Source: Streptomyces sp. NBC_00620
GTDB lineage: Bacteria; Actinomycetota; Actinomycetes; Streptomycetales; Streptomycetaceae
Length of the DNA: 64,000 nt
NCBI RefSeq assembly: GCF_026341825.1
Contig: NZ_JAPENY010000003.1
Span: 2,294,001-2,358,000, forward strand
Direction: 5' to 3'
The stretch's first letter is position 1. Each line of letters begins with the position of its first letter. A program made the position numbers and the translations under genes. The notes beneath the pieces are model-generated. The model saw only the letters and a list, made by a program, of their open reading frames with translations, ran no database searches and was not told where the DNA came from. Shown here piece by piece: positions 47,978-54,930 of this stretch.

Positions 47978-49221
47978 GCCCCTGTGAGCTTCGCGAACTT
48001 CTCTTCGTAGGCCGTCTCTTCCTTGCTGCTGAGCAAGCGGAAGGCGTGAGACTTGGCGGCCATGGCCTGGTCGGGAATGATCAGCGGGTTGTTCGCCGCG
48101 TCCTTGTCGATCTTCTCGAGATAGGGCTTCACTCCGTCGACCGGGCAGACGTAGTTGATGTAGGCGGCGAGCTGGGCGGCCGGCTCGGGCTCGTAGTAGT
48201 AGTCCATGAGCCGCTCGGCGTTCGTCTTGTGGCGCGCCTTGTTGGGGATCAGCATGTTGTCGGTCGAGGTGATGTAGCCGCTGTCCGGGATGATGAAGTC
48301 GACGTCCGGGCTGTCCGCCTTGAGCTGTACGACGTCACCGGCCCAGGCGATACAGGCCGCGAAGTTGCCGCTGGTGATGTCGGACGTGTAGTCGTTGCCG
48401 GTGAAGCGGCGGATCTGGCCCTTGTCGACGGCCTTCTGGAGACGGGCGATCGCCGCGTCGTAGTCGTCGTCCGTGAATTTGGCCGGGTCCTTGCCCATGT
48501 CGAGCAGCGTCATGCCGATGCTGTCGCGCATCTCCGTCAGGAAGCCGATGCGCCCCTTGAGCTTGGGGTTGTCGAGCATGTCGGAGACCGACTTCACCTC
48601 GATGCCGTCGAGCGCCTTCTTGTTGTAGGCGATGACGGTCGAGATGCCCTGCCAGGGGTAGGAGTAGGCGCGGCCGGGGTCCCAGTCGGGGTTGCGGAAC
48701 TGCTGCGCCAGATTGGTGTACGCGTGCGGCAGGTTGGCCGGGTCCAGTTTCTGGACCCACCCGAGGTTGATCAGCCGGCCCGCCAGCCAGTCGGTGAGGA
48801 CGATGATGTCGCGGCCGGTGTCCTGGCCCGCGGCGAGCTGCGGTTTGATCTTGCCGAAGAACTCGGCGTTGTCGTTGATGTCCTCGGTGTACTTGACCGT
48901 GATGCCGGTGCGCTCGGTGAAGGCGTCCAGCGTGGGGTGGTGCTTCTCGCTCTCGTCGACGTCCATGTACTCGGTCCAGTTGGAGAAGTTGATCGTCTTC
49001 TCCTTGGCCGAGAGGTCGTCGGCGGAGACGCCGCCCTGGGTCTTGCCGGCCGCGGGGATCCCGCAGGCGCTGAGCGCCCCGAGTCCGCCGATGGTCAGCG
49101 CACCGCCCGCCGAGGCGCGCAGCAGCGAACGTCGGCCGATGGAGGCCCTGCCGTTCCTGAGACTGCGCCGCATGGCGGCCAGTTGGACCGGGGACAGGCG
49201 TTCGGGCTCGTACTGCTCCAT
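47974..49221 (-). CDS. potD: Polyamine-binding lipoprotein
   Basis: The product is 415 residues. The N-terminus has a Tat-like IGRRSLLRASAGG and a lipobox LSAC (Cys about 53). INFSNWTEYMDVDESEKHHP begins the mature PotD-like solute-binding fold, where NWTEY supplies typical polyamine contacts. GRAYSYPWQGISTVIAYNKK is also family-like. It is the first pot gene; the 240 bp before it are mostly occupied by a long hairpin sequence. Confidence 0.92.
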   Translation of the reverse strand: MEQYEPERLSPVQLAAMRRSLRNGRASIGRRSLLRASAGGALTIGGLGALSACGIPAAGKTQGGVSADDLSAKEKTINFSNWTEYMDVDESEKHHPTLDAFTERTGITVKYTEDINDNAEFFGKIKPQLAAGQDTGRDIIVLTDWLAGRLINLGWVQKLDPANLPHAYTNLAQQFRNPDWDPGRAYSYPWQGISTVIAYNKKALDGIEVKSVSDMLDNPKLKGRIGFLTEMRDSIGMTLLDMGKDPAKFTDDDYDAAIARLQKAVDKGQIRRFTGNDYTSDITSGNFAACIAWAGDVVQLKADSPDVDFIIPDSGYITSTDNMLIPNKARHKTNAERLMDYYYEPEPAAQLAAYINYVCPVDGVKPYLEKIDKDAANNPLIIPDQAMAAKSHAFRLLSSKEETAYEEKFAKLTGA

Positions 49222-49300
49222 GCTCCTGGTGCCCTTTCGGAAGGATCTCGGCCGTGGTCGCGGCCTGGTCTGCCTCGGCGCTGGCCGAAGTGAATCGGCA

Positions 49301-49463
49301 GAGCGGCCTCGGGGGAGTGTGGTGCGTTCCCGCGTCGTTCGGTGCGTGCTCTCGGCGTGCCGGGCGAAGGCCCTCGTACTGGATGTACTTGGGTCTTTGC
49401 CCGGGGCGGCGAGAGTGCGTGCCGGGCGGCGTGGGAGCGTGCTGCACTCCCCCGAGGCTGCTC
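49301..49463 (+). ncRNA. Long imperfect hairpin (79-bp stem), candidate structured RNA or MITE-like repeat
   Basis: Positions 49301-49379 pair with 49385-49463 around the loop TGGAT. I counted 58 Watson-Crick pairs, 17 differences that would be G-U in a plus-strand RNA, and 4 true mismatches (49355, 49359, 49374, 49375). On the minus strand those 17 become A-C mismatches. The right arm ends on the stop codon of the aldehyde dehydrogenase gene, and the rest lies in the gap before potD. Both strands therefore encode similar meaningless peptides. The strand assignment rests only on the G-U pattern. It may instead be a dispersed streptomycete palindromic repeat. Confidence 0.6.
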
Positions 49464-50988
49464 AGCTCCGGTCCCCGAAGATCGTGCGGTGCCAGTCCTT
49501 CTCGGCAACCCCAGTGTTGTCGAACATGACGTGCTTGATCTGCGTGTACTCCTCGAACGAGTACGCGGACATGTCCTTGCCGAATCCGGAGGCCTCGTAG
49601 CCCCCGTGCGGCATCTCGCTGATGATCGGAATGTGGTCGTTGATCCAGACGCAGCCCGCCTTGATCTCGCGGGTCGCGCGGTTCGCCCGGTAGACGTCAC
49701 GGCTCCAGGCGGAGGCGGCGAGTCCGTACGGCGTGTCGTTGGCCAGCGCGATGCCCTCGTCGTCGGTGTCGAAGGGCAGCACGACGAGTACGGGGCCGAA
49801 GATCTCGGACTGCACGATCTCGCTGTCCTGGGCGGCGTCTGCGACGAGGGTGGGCGTGTAGTAGGCGCCGCTCTTGAGGTCCCCCTGGGGGACGGTTCCG
49901 CCGGTGACCACGCGCGCGTAGGAGCGGGCCCGGTCGACGAATCCGGCGACGCGGTCGCGCTGGGCGTGCGAGATCAGCGGGCCGAGGTCGGTGTCCGGCG
50001 CGAAGGGGTCGCCCACGCGGACGGTCGCCATGAGGTCGGCTGTTTTGGATACGAACGCTTCGTAGAGGGGCCTTTGTACGTACGCGCGCGTGGCGGCCGT
50101 GCAGTCCTGACCGGTGTTGATGAGCGAACCGGCGACCGCGCCGTTGACAGCGGCGTCGAGATCCGCGTCGTCGAAGACCACGAAGGGCGCCTTGCCGCCC
50201 AGCTCCAGGTGGAGCCGCTTGACGGTCGAGGTGGCGATCTCCGCGACCCGCTTGCCGACGGCAGTGGACCCCGTGAAGGAGGTCATGGCCACGTCGGGGT
50301 GACCGACGAGGTGCTCACCGGCGTCCTTGCCGGCCCCCGTGACGATGTTGATGACGCCGTTGGGGATCCCGGCCGCCGTGGCCGCCTCGGCGAAGAGGAG
50401 GGAGGTGAGCGGGGTGAGCTCGGCGGGCTTCAGGACGATCGTGTTGCCGGCCGCGATCGCCGGGAGGATCTTCCAGGCGGCCATCTGGAGGGGGTAGTTC
50501 CAGGGCGCGATGGAACCGACGACACCGATGGGTTCACGGCGTACGTACGAGGTGTGGTCGCCGGAGTACTCGCCCGCGGACTGGCCCTGCAGGTGGCGGG
50601 CCGCGCCCGCGAAGAACGCGGTGTTGTCGATGGTCCCCGGGACGTCGAACTCCCGGGTGAGCTTGAGCGGCTTGCCGCACTGCAGGGACTCGGCACGGGC
50701 GAGCTCGTCGGCGCGGTCGGCGAGCACGGCGGCGAAGCGGTGCAGCGCGTCGGAGCGCTCACCGGGGGTGGCACCGGACCAGCCGGGGAACGCCGCCCGG
50801 GCGGCCGCGACAGCCGCGTCCACATCGGCGGTGCCCGCGAGCTCGTACGTGTAGACCTCCTCGCCCGTGGACGGGTCGACGACCGCGAACGTACGGCCGG
50901 AGGTGCCCTTGGTCAGTCGGCCCGCGATGTACTGCGCGCCGTCCGCGAAGCGGTCCTGCGCCTGGAAGCGATGGCCCGGATTGTGCAT
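49462..50988 (-). CDS. Gamma-aminobutyraldehyde-type dehydrogenase
   Basis: The product is 508 residues. The catalytic Cys is at about 296 in INTGQDCTAATRA; GQDC is the form seen in aminobutyraldehyde and betaine-type dehydrogenases. The general base is in HLELGGKAPFVVFDDAD, and SFTGSTAVGKRV marks the cofactor region. It would oxidise 4-aminobutyraldehyde (or its gamma-glutamyl form) to the acid that feeds GabT. It is upstream of pot and the PuuB-like oxidase on the same strand, separated from potD by the hairpin. Confidence 0.9.
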   Translation of the reverse strand: MHNPGHRFQAQDRFADGAQYIAGRLTKGTSGRTFAVVDPSTGEEVYTYELAGTADVDAAVAAARAAFPGWSGATPGERSDALHRFAAVLADRADELARAESLQCGKPLKLTREFDVPGTIDNTAFFAGAARHLQGQSAGEYSGDHTSYVRREPIGVVGSIAPWNYPLQMAAWKILPAIAAGNTIVLKPAELTPLTSLLFAEAATAAGIPNGVINIVTGAGKDAGEHLVGHPDVAMTSFTGSTAVGKRVAEIATSTVKRLHLELGGKAPFVVFDDADLDAAVNGAVAGSLINTGQDCTAATRAYVQRPLYEAFVSKTADLMATVRVGDPFAPDTDLGPLISHAQRDRVAGFVDRARSYARVVTGGTVPQGDLKSGAYYTPTLVADAAQDSEIVQSEIFGPVLVVLPFDTDDEGIALANDTPYGLAASAWSRDVYRANRATREIKAGCVWINDHIPIISEMPHGGYEASGFGKDMSAYSFEEYTQIKHVMFDNTGVAEKDWHRTIFGDRS

Positions 50989-51087
50989 GTCGCTCTCCTC
51001 CGCCGCCCTCCCCGTCTGGCGGGGGTCGGCGTAGCTCCAGCTCGATTTGAGTGCCGATCCTGACAGAGCAAAGGGACTCCAACAAGT

Positions 51088-51123
51088 GATTCCGTTGTTG
51101 CCTTTTGGTTACGCGACGGAATC
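51088..51123. promoter_or_regulatory. Inverted repeat upstream of the aminobutyraldehyde dehydrogenase
   Basis: GATTCCGT (51088-51095) and ACGGAATC (51116-51123) are exact complements 20 bp apart, about 100 bp before the start codon. This could be an operator for the polyamine genes; no matching known site was recognised. Confidence 0.4.
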
Positions 51124-51165
51124 TGTCGACCAGGTGTCGAGTCCTCTTGGAAAAGGCAGGACGGA

Positions 51166-51783
51166 TTGTCAGTGGTGGATGCCAGACTCGCGTGCATGGG
51201 GAAGATCGATTCACGGGACGCGCTGGTCAGCCAGGTCCGTTCCGGGGCGAGGGTGAAGTACCTGCACTTCTGGGGACACCGGCCGCGGGCGGACGGTCAG
51301 GTGGGTGCGAGCTGCCTGAGCCAGTGGTGGCCGTCGCCGTTCACCGTGGACGGCGTGGCGTATGCGACGGCGGAGCACTGGATGATGGCGCGGAAAGCGC
51401 GGCTCTTCGGGGACGCCGAGGCGGAGCGGCTCGCTGTCGAGGCGCGCAACCCCGCGCTCGCCAAGAAGGCGGGGCGGCTCGTGCGCGGCTTCGACGACGC
51501 CATATGGGAGCGCGAGCGGTTCGGGATCGTGGTCGAGGGCAGCGTCCACAAGTTCGCCGCGCATCCCGGGCTGCGGGAGTTTCTGCTGGGCACGGGTGAG
51601 CGGGTGCTGGTCGAGGCCAGCCCCATGGACCGGGTCTGGGGGATCGGACTCGCGGCGGACGACGATCGTGCGGGGAATCCCGAGCAGTGGCGGGGGGCGA
51701 ATCTGCTGGGGTTCGCGCTGATGGAGGCGCGGGGGCGGCTCCGCCAGGCATCCGAGGTGCCTGGCGGAACCCCGGTCCGCTAG
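51166..51783 (+). CDS. NADAR-family (YbiA-like) N-glycosidase
   Basis: The product is 205 residues from TTG 51166; GTG 51172 or ATG 51196 are alternatives, since homology begins near KYLHFWGHRP. Family features are SQWWPSPFTVDGVAYATAEHWMM, ARKARLFGD and MDRVWGIGLAADD. NADAR proteins hydrolyse N-glycosidic bonds of riboflavin intermediates or ADP-ribosylated bases, and appear in NAD/ADP-ribose-related conflict systems. No toxin or flavin gene is adjacent. Its stop overlaps the convergent Pro-rich gene by 4 bp. Confidence 0.88.
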   Translation: MSVVDARLACMGKIDSRDALVSQVRSGARVKYLHFWGHRPRADGQVGASCLSQWWPSPFTVDGVAYATAEHWMMARKARLFGDAEAERLAVEARNPALAKKAGRLVRGFDDAIWERERFGIVVEGSVHKFAAHPGLREFLLGTGERVLVEASPMDRVWGIGLAADDDRAGNPEQWRGANLLGFALMEARGRLRQASEVPGGTPVR

Positions 51784-52757
51784 CGGAGCTGGTCCGGGTG
51801 CTCCACGACGAGTGAGGTGGAGAAGCCGTCGCCGTCGGTGCCCGAGTCGGTTTCGGAACTGGAGTCGTCCACGACGAAGGCGAAGAACACGACCAGTGCG
51901 ATGGCCAGGACGATGCCGACCGCTCCGCAGATGATCCCGGCCAGCGCCTGGCCCCCGTTCGTCGCCTGGCCCCGGCCCGCCTTGCGGCGGCCGATCACAC
52001 CGAAGACCACACCCAGGATCCCCATCACGATGGTCAGCGGCCACATGCAGAACAGGGCCGCCGAGGCGATACCGAGAATCAGCGCGGCTATACCCATGCC
52101 GTTGCTGGGCGGGAGCGGCATCGCGGGCCAGCCGCCATAGCCGGGAGCGCCCGGGTAGGGGACGTGCTGGGGCCCGTACGCCGGGTAGGCGTACCCGTAC
52201 GGGGGCTGGCCCGGGCCCCCGGGGGCGATGGGCGGCGGAGGAACGGGCTGTCCGGGGGCGGGCTGGGGGTAGGGGGTGTGGCCAGCGGGGGGTGCGAAGG
52301 GGTTGTGGTTGTCCCAGGACGGGGGGTTGGGGACGCCGGTGCCGGGGGTGCCCCCACCGGGGGTCGGCACGCCCGTCGACTGGTCGTGCGCGGGACCGTG
52401 CGTGGCGCCGCTCGCCCGGGAGGATGCGGTTTCCTCGGGCGAGGCCCAGGGGTCCGGCTGGGGCCGCGGGTCGGCGGCGGGCTTGTCCAACGGGACCTTC
52501 GGGGCGGGCGCGGCGTCCTCAGGGGCGGAACCCGGTGCGTGGTCCGGCGGCGGTGTCGAGTCGGAGCGCGGCGGGGTCGACTCCGACGGCTTGCCCAACG
52601 GGACCGCCGAGGCGGGAGCGGCGTCCTCAGGGGCGGAAACCGGTGCGTGGTTCGCTGGGGATACCGCGTCCGACCGCGCCGGCGGGGTCTCCTCCCCCTG
52701 CGAAGCCCACGCGTCTGCGTCCTGCGGTGCTCTCGGCGTCTGCGCGTCCTCGGACAT
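51780..52757 (-). CDS. Pro-rich membrane protein with DUF4190-type C-terminus
   Basis: The product is 325 residues. The first ~215 are Pro/Ala/Gly-rich and disordered. They contain a 36-residue duplication (DNA 52481-52544 and 52589-52652, 108-bp period) around SAPEDAAPA-x-x-VPLxKP, then Gly-Tyr-Pro repeats. Two membrane helices (about 222-255 and 268-295) frame a short GVIGRRKAGRGQA loop, the usual DUF4190 layout, followed by a short acidic extracytoplasmic tail. The function is unknown. Confidence 0.8.
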   Translation of the reverse strand: MSEDAQTPRAPQDADAWASQGEETPPARSDAVSPANHAPVSAPEDAAPASAVPLGKPSESTPPRSDSTPPPDHAPGSAPEDAAPAPKVPLDKPAADPRPQPDPWASPEETASSRASGATHGPAHDQSTGVPTPGGGTPGTGVPNPPSWDNHNPFAPPAGHTPYPQPAPGQPVPPPPIAPGGPGQPPYGYAYPAYGPQHVPYPGAPGYGGWPAMPLPPSNGMGIAALILGIASAALFCMWPLTIVMGILGVVFGVIGRRKAGRGQATNGGQALAGIICGAVGIVLAIALVVFFAFVVDDSSSETDSGTDGDGFSTSLVVEHPDQLR

Positions 52758-52912
52758 GCGTAGGGTCCCCCTCTGTCGTACGTTCCGTCATGCTACGGCC
52801 CGAGCCTGGGTGGCGTGGGCCGCCCGCCTACGATGATCCCTGAGTCACCGATCAGCCGATCACCCGCGTCCCGCCGACCGCGTTGCAGGGGCGCCGTTCC
52901 GGGGAGGAACCC

Positions 52913-53974
52913 TTGACCGACCACCACACCCCACGCGATGACGCCCGCGATCTGCACGCCTTCATCGCCGGACTTCCCAAGGCCGAGCTGCACGTGCACC
53001 ACGTCGGCTCAGCCTCCCCCCGTATCGTCTCCACGCTGGCCGCCCGCCACCCCGACTCCAAGGTGCCGACCGACCCCGAGGCCCTCGCGGACTACTTCAC
53101 CTTCACGGACTTCGCCCACTTCATCGAGGTGTACCTGTCCGTCGTCGACCTCATCCGCACCCCGGAGGACGTACGGCTGCTGACGTACGAGGTGGCGCGG
53201 GACATGGCCCGGCAGCAGGTCCGTTACGCCGAGCTGACCATCACCCCGTTCTCCTCCACCCGCCGGGGCATCGACGAGCGCGCCTTCATGGACGCCATCG
53301 AGGACGCCCGCAAGGCGGCGGAGGCCGAGCTCGGTGTCGTACTGCGCTGGTGCTTCGACATTCCCGGAGAGGCGGGGCTCGAAGCCGCCGAGGAGACGGT
53401 ACGGCTCGCGACCGACGACCGGCTGCGTCCGGAGGGGCTGGTCTCCTTCGGGCTCGGCGGGCCCGAGATCGGCGTACCGCGACCGCAGTTCAAGCCGTAC
53501 TTCGACCGCGCGATCGCGGCCGGTCTGCACTCGGTGCCGCACGCGGGCGAGACGACGGGACCGGAGACGGTCTGGGACGCGCTGAACGACCTGCGCGCCG
53601 AGCGCATCGGACACGGCACCAGCTCCGTCCAGGATCCGAAGCTGCTCGCGCACCTCGCCGAGCACCGCATCGCCCTGGAGGTCTGCCCGACCTCCAACAT
53701 CGCCACCCGCGCGGTCCGCACCCTCGACGAGCACCCCATCAAGGAGTTCACCCGGGCCGGGGTCCTGGTGACCATCAACTCCGACGACCCGCCGATGTTC
53801 GGCACCGACCTCAACAACGAGTACGCGGTCGCCGCCCGCCTCCTCGACCTCGACGAACTCGGTCTCGCCGCGCTCGCCAAGAACGCCGTCGAGGCGTCGT
53901 TCCTCGACCCGGCCCGCAAGGCGAAGCTCGCCCAGGAGATCGACACCTACGCCTCGACCTGGCTCGCGCCCTGA
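52913..53974 (+). CDS. Adenosine deaminase family protein, possibly aminodeoxyfutalosine deaminase
   Basis: The product is 353 residues of the metal-dependent deaminase superfamily. HVHHVGSASP (first metal ligands), HAGETTGPETVW (catalytic Glu), GHGTSS and VTINSDDPPMFG (metal Asp) are visible. TTG 52913 is chosen because GGGGAGGA ends 5 bp before it. As I recall, a Streptomyces avermitilis protein of this group was shown to deaminate 6-aminodeoxyfutalosine in menaquinone synthesis rather than adenosine, and the gene order suggests this is its counterpart. Adenosine remains possible. Confidence 0.9.
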   Translation: MTDHHTPRDDARDLHAFIAGLPKAELHVHHVGSASPRIVSTLAARHPDSKVPTDPEALADYFTFTDFAHFIEVYLSVVDLIRTPEDVRLLTYEVARDMARQQVRYAELTITPFSSTRRGIDERAFMDAIEDARKAAEAELGVVLRWCFDIPGEAGLEAAEETVRLATDDRLRPEGLVSFGLGGPEIGVPRPQFKPYFDRAIAAGLHSVPHAGETTGPETVWDALNDLRAERIGHGTSSVQDPKLLAHLAEHRIALEVCPTSNIATRAVRTLDEHPIKEFTRAGVLVTINSDDPPMFGTDLNNEYAVAARLLDLDELGLAALAKNAVEASFLDPARKAKLAQEIDTYASTWLAP

Positions 53975-53994
53975 CCGAACGCCACAATGGGGCC

Positions 53995-54678
53995 ATGCGC
54001 ACAGTGACTGCCGTGGGCCATCGCGGCGACCCCTACCGCGTCCGCGAGAACACGATCGACTCGCTGCGTTCCGCGTTCCAAATGGGCGCGGACGCGGTCG
54101 AGATCGACGTACGGCTCACCCGTGACGGCGTGCCCGTCCTGCTGCACGACGAGACGCTGAAGCGGCTGTGGGAGCAGGACCGGCCGCTCGGTTCGCTCTC
54201 CTCCGACGAGGTGCGCGGGCTCACGGGTGGTGGGGTGCCGACGCTCGTGGACGCGCTGGCCTCGGCCGGGGACGGCCGGTTCATGGTCGATCTGCCGGGG
54301 GCGCCCGATGGCGCGGCCGTGCGCCGGATCGTCGGTGTCATCCGTGGCTGCGGGGCGGAGGAGCGGGTGTACTACTGCGCGGGGGCCTCGGCCATGCTTG
54401 CCGTGCGTGCGGCGGACTCCGCTGCGGAGATCGCGATGACCTGGACGACGCTTGCGCCGCCCCGGGCGGCTCTCCTCGACGCGGTGCGGCCCCGGTGGCT
54501 CAACTACCGCTTCAGTCTGATCGACCGTGACCTCGCGGCCCGTGTCCACCGCGACGGATACCTGCTGTCCGTCTGGACGCCGGACACCCGCCGCTCCATG
54601 CGTCGGCTGCTCGACGTCGGCGTCGACTCGATCACGACGAACCGCATCGATACGTTGTGCGCCCTGCGCAAGGTGTAG
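53995..54678 (+). CDS. Glycerophosphodiester phosphodiesterase family protein
   Basis: The product is 227 residues, a compact TIM barrel. GHRGDPYRVRENTIDSLRSA carries the catalytic His and metal ligand, and EIDVRLTRDGVPVLLHD supplies the remaining metal ligands and second His. SVWTPDTRRSMRRLLDVGVD is a late family motif. It would release glycerol 3-phosphate from glycerophosphodiesters. There is no signal peptide. The ATG lies 20 bp after the deaminase stop, so the two are probably cotranscribed. Confidence 0.9.
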   Translation: MRTVTAVGHRGDPYRVRENTIDSLRSAFQMGADAVEIDVRLTRDGVPVLLHDETLKRLWEQDRPLGSLSSDEVRGLTGGGVPTLVDALASAGDGRFMVDLPGAPDGAAVRRIVGVIRGCGAEERVYYCAGASAMLAVRAADSAAEIAMTWTTLAPPRAALLDAVRPRWLNYRFSLIDRDLAARVHRDGYLLSVWTPDTRRSMRRLLDVGVDSITTNRIDTLCALRKV

Positions 54679-54688
54679 GGGCCGGTGG

Positions 54689-54780
54689 GTTTTTTCGCCC
54701 CCTCCGCCCCTACCCATTCCCGTCCCTTGGGGGCTCCGCCCCCAAACCCCCGCTCCTCAAACGCCGGAGGGGCTGAAAAT
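54689..54780 (-). repeat. Streptomycete intergenic repeat, copy d
   Basis: This reverse-orientation copy begins TTTTTTCGCCCCCTCCGCCC, has the hairpin TTGGGGGCTCCGCCCCCAA and ends ACGCCGGAGGGGCTGAAAAT. It faces copy e across about 20 bp, in the gap between the convergent GDPD and sigma-factor genes, where it can serve as a bidirectional terminator. Confidence 0.88.
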
Positions 54781-54800
54781 CTCCCCGGCCGGCGCTAGAA

Positions 54801-54912
54801 GTCTTTAGCCCGTCCGGCGTTTGAGGACGAGGCCGTTCAGGCCGACAGCGGGGGTCTGGGGGCGGCAGCCCCCAGGTACGGGACGGGTAGGGGCGGAGGG
54901 GGCGAAAAAACC
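54801..54912 (+). repeat. Streptomycete intergenic repeat, copy e
   Basis: The element contains TTTAGCCCGTCCGGCGTTTG, the hairpin CTGGGGGCGGCAGCCCCCAG (54856-54875) and GGGGCGGAGGGGGCGAAAAA. It matches the copy at 34363-34477 at nearly every position. Confidence 0.88.
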
Positions 54913-54930
54913 ACCCCTCAGCACAGGAGT

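Noticed and set aside
49342..51063. 573-codon plus-strand frame over the aldehyde dehydrogenase
   Set aside because: It is the shadow of the dehydrogenase gene plus part of the hairpin. The similarity between its N-terminal peptide and a minus-strand peptide comes from the DNA palindrome, not from coding.
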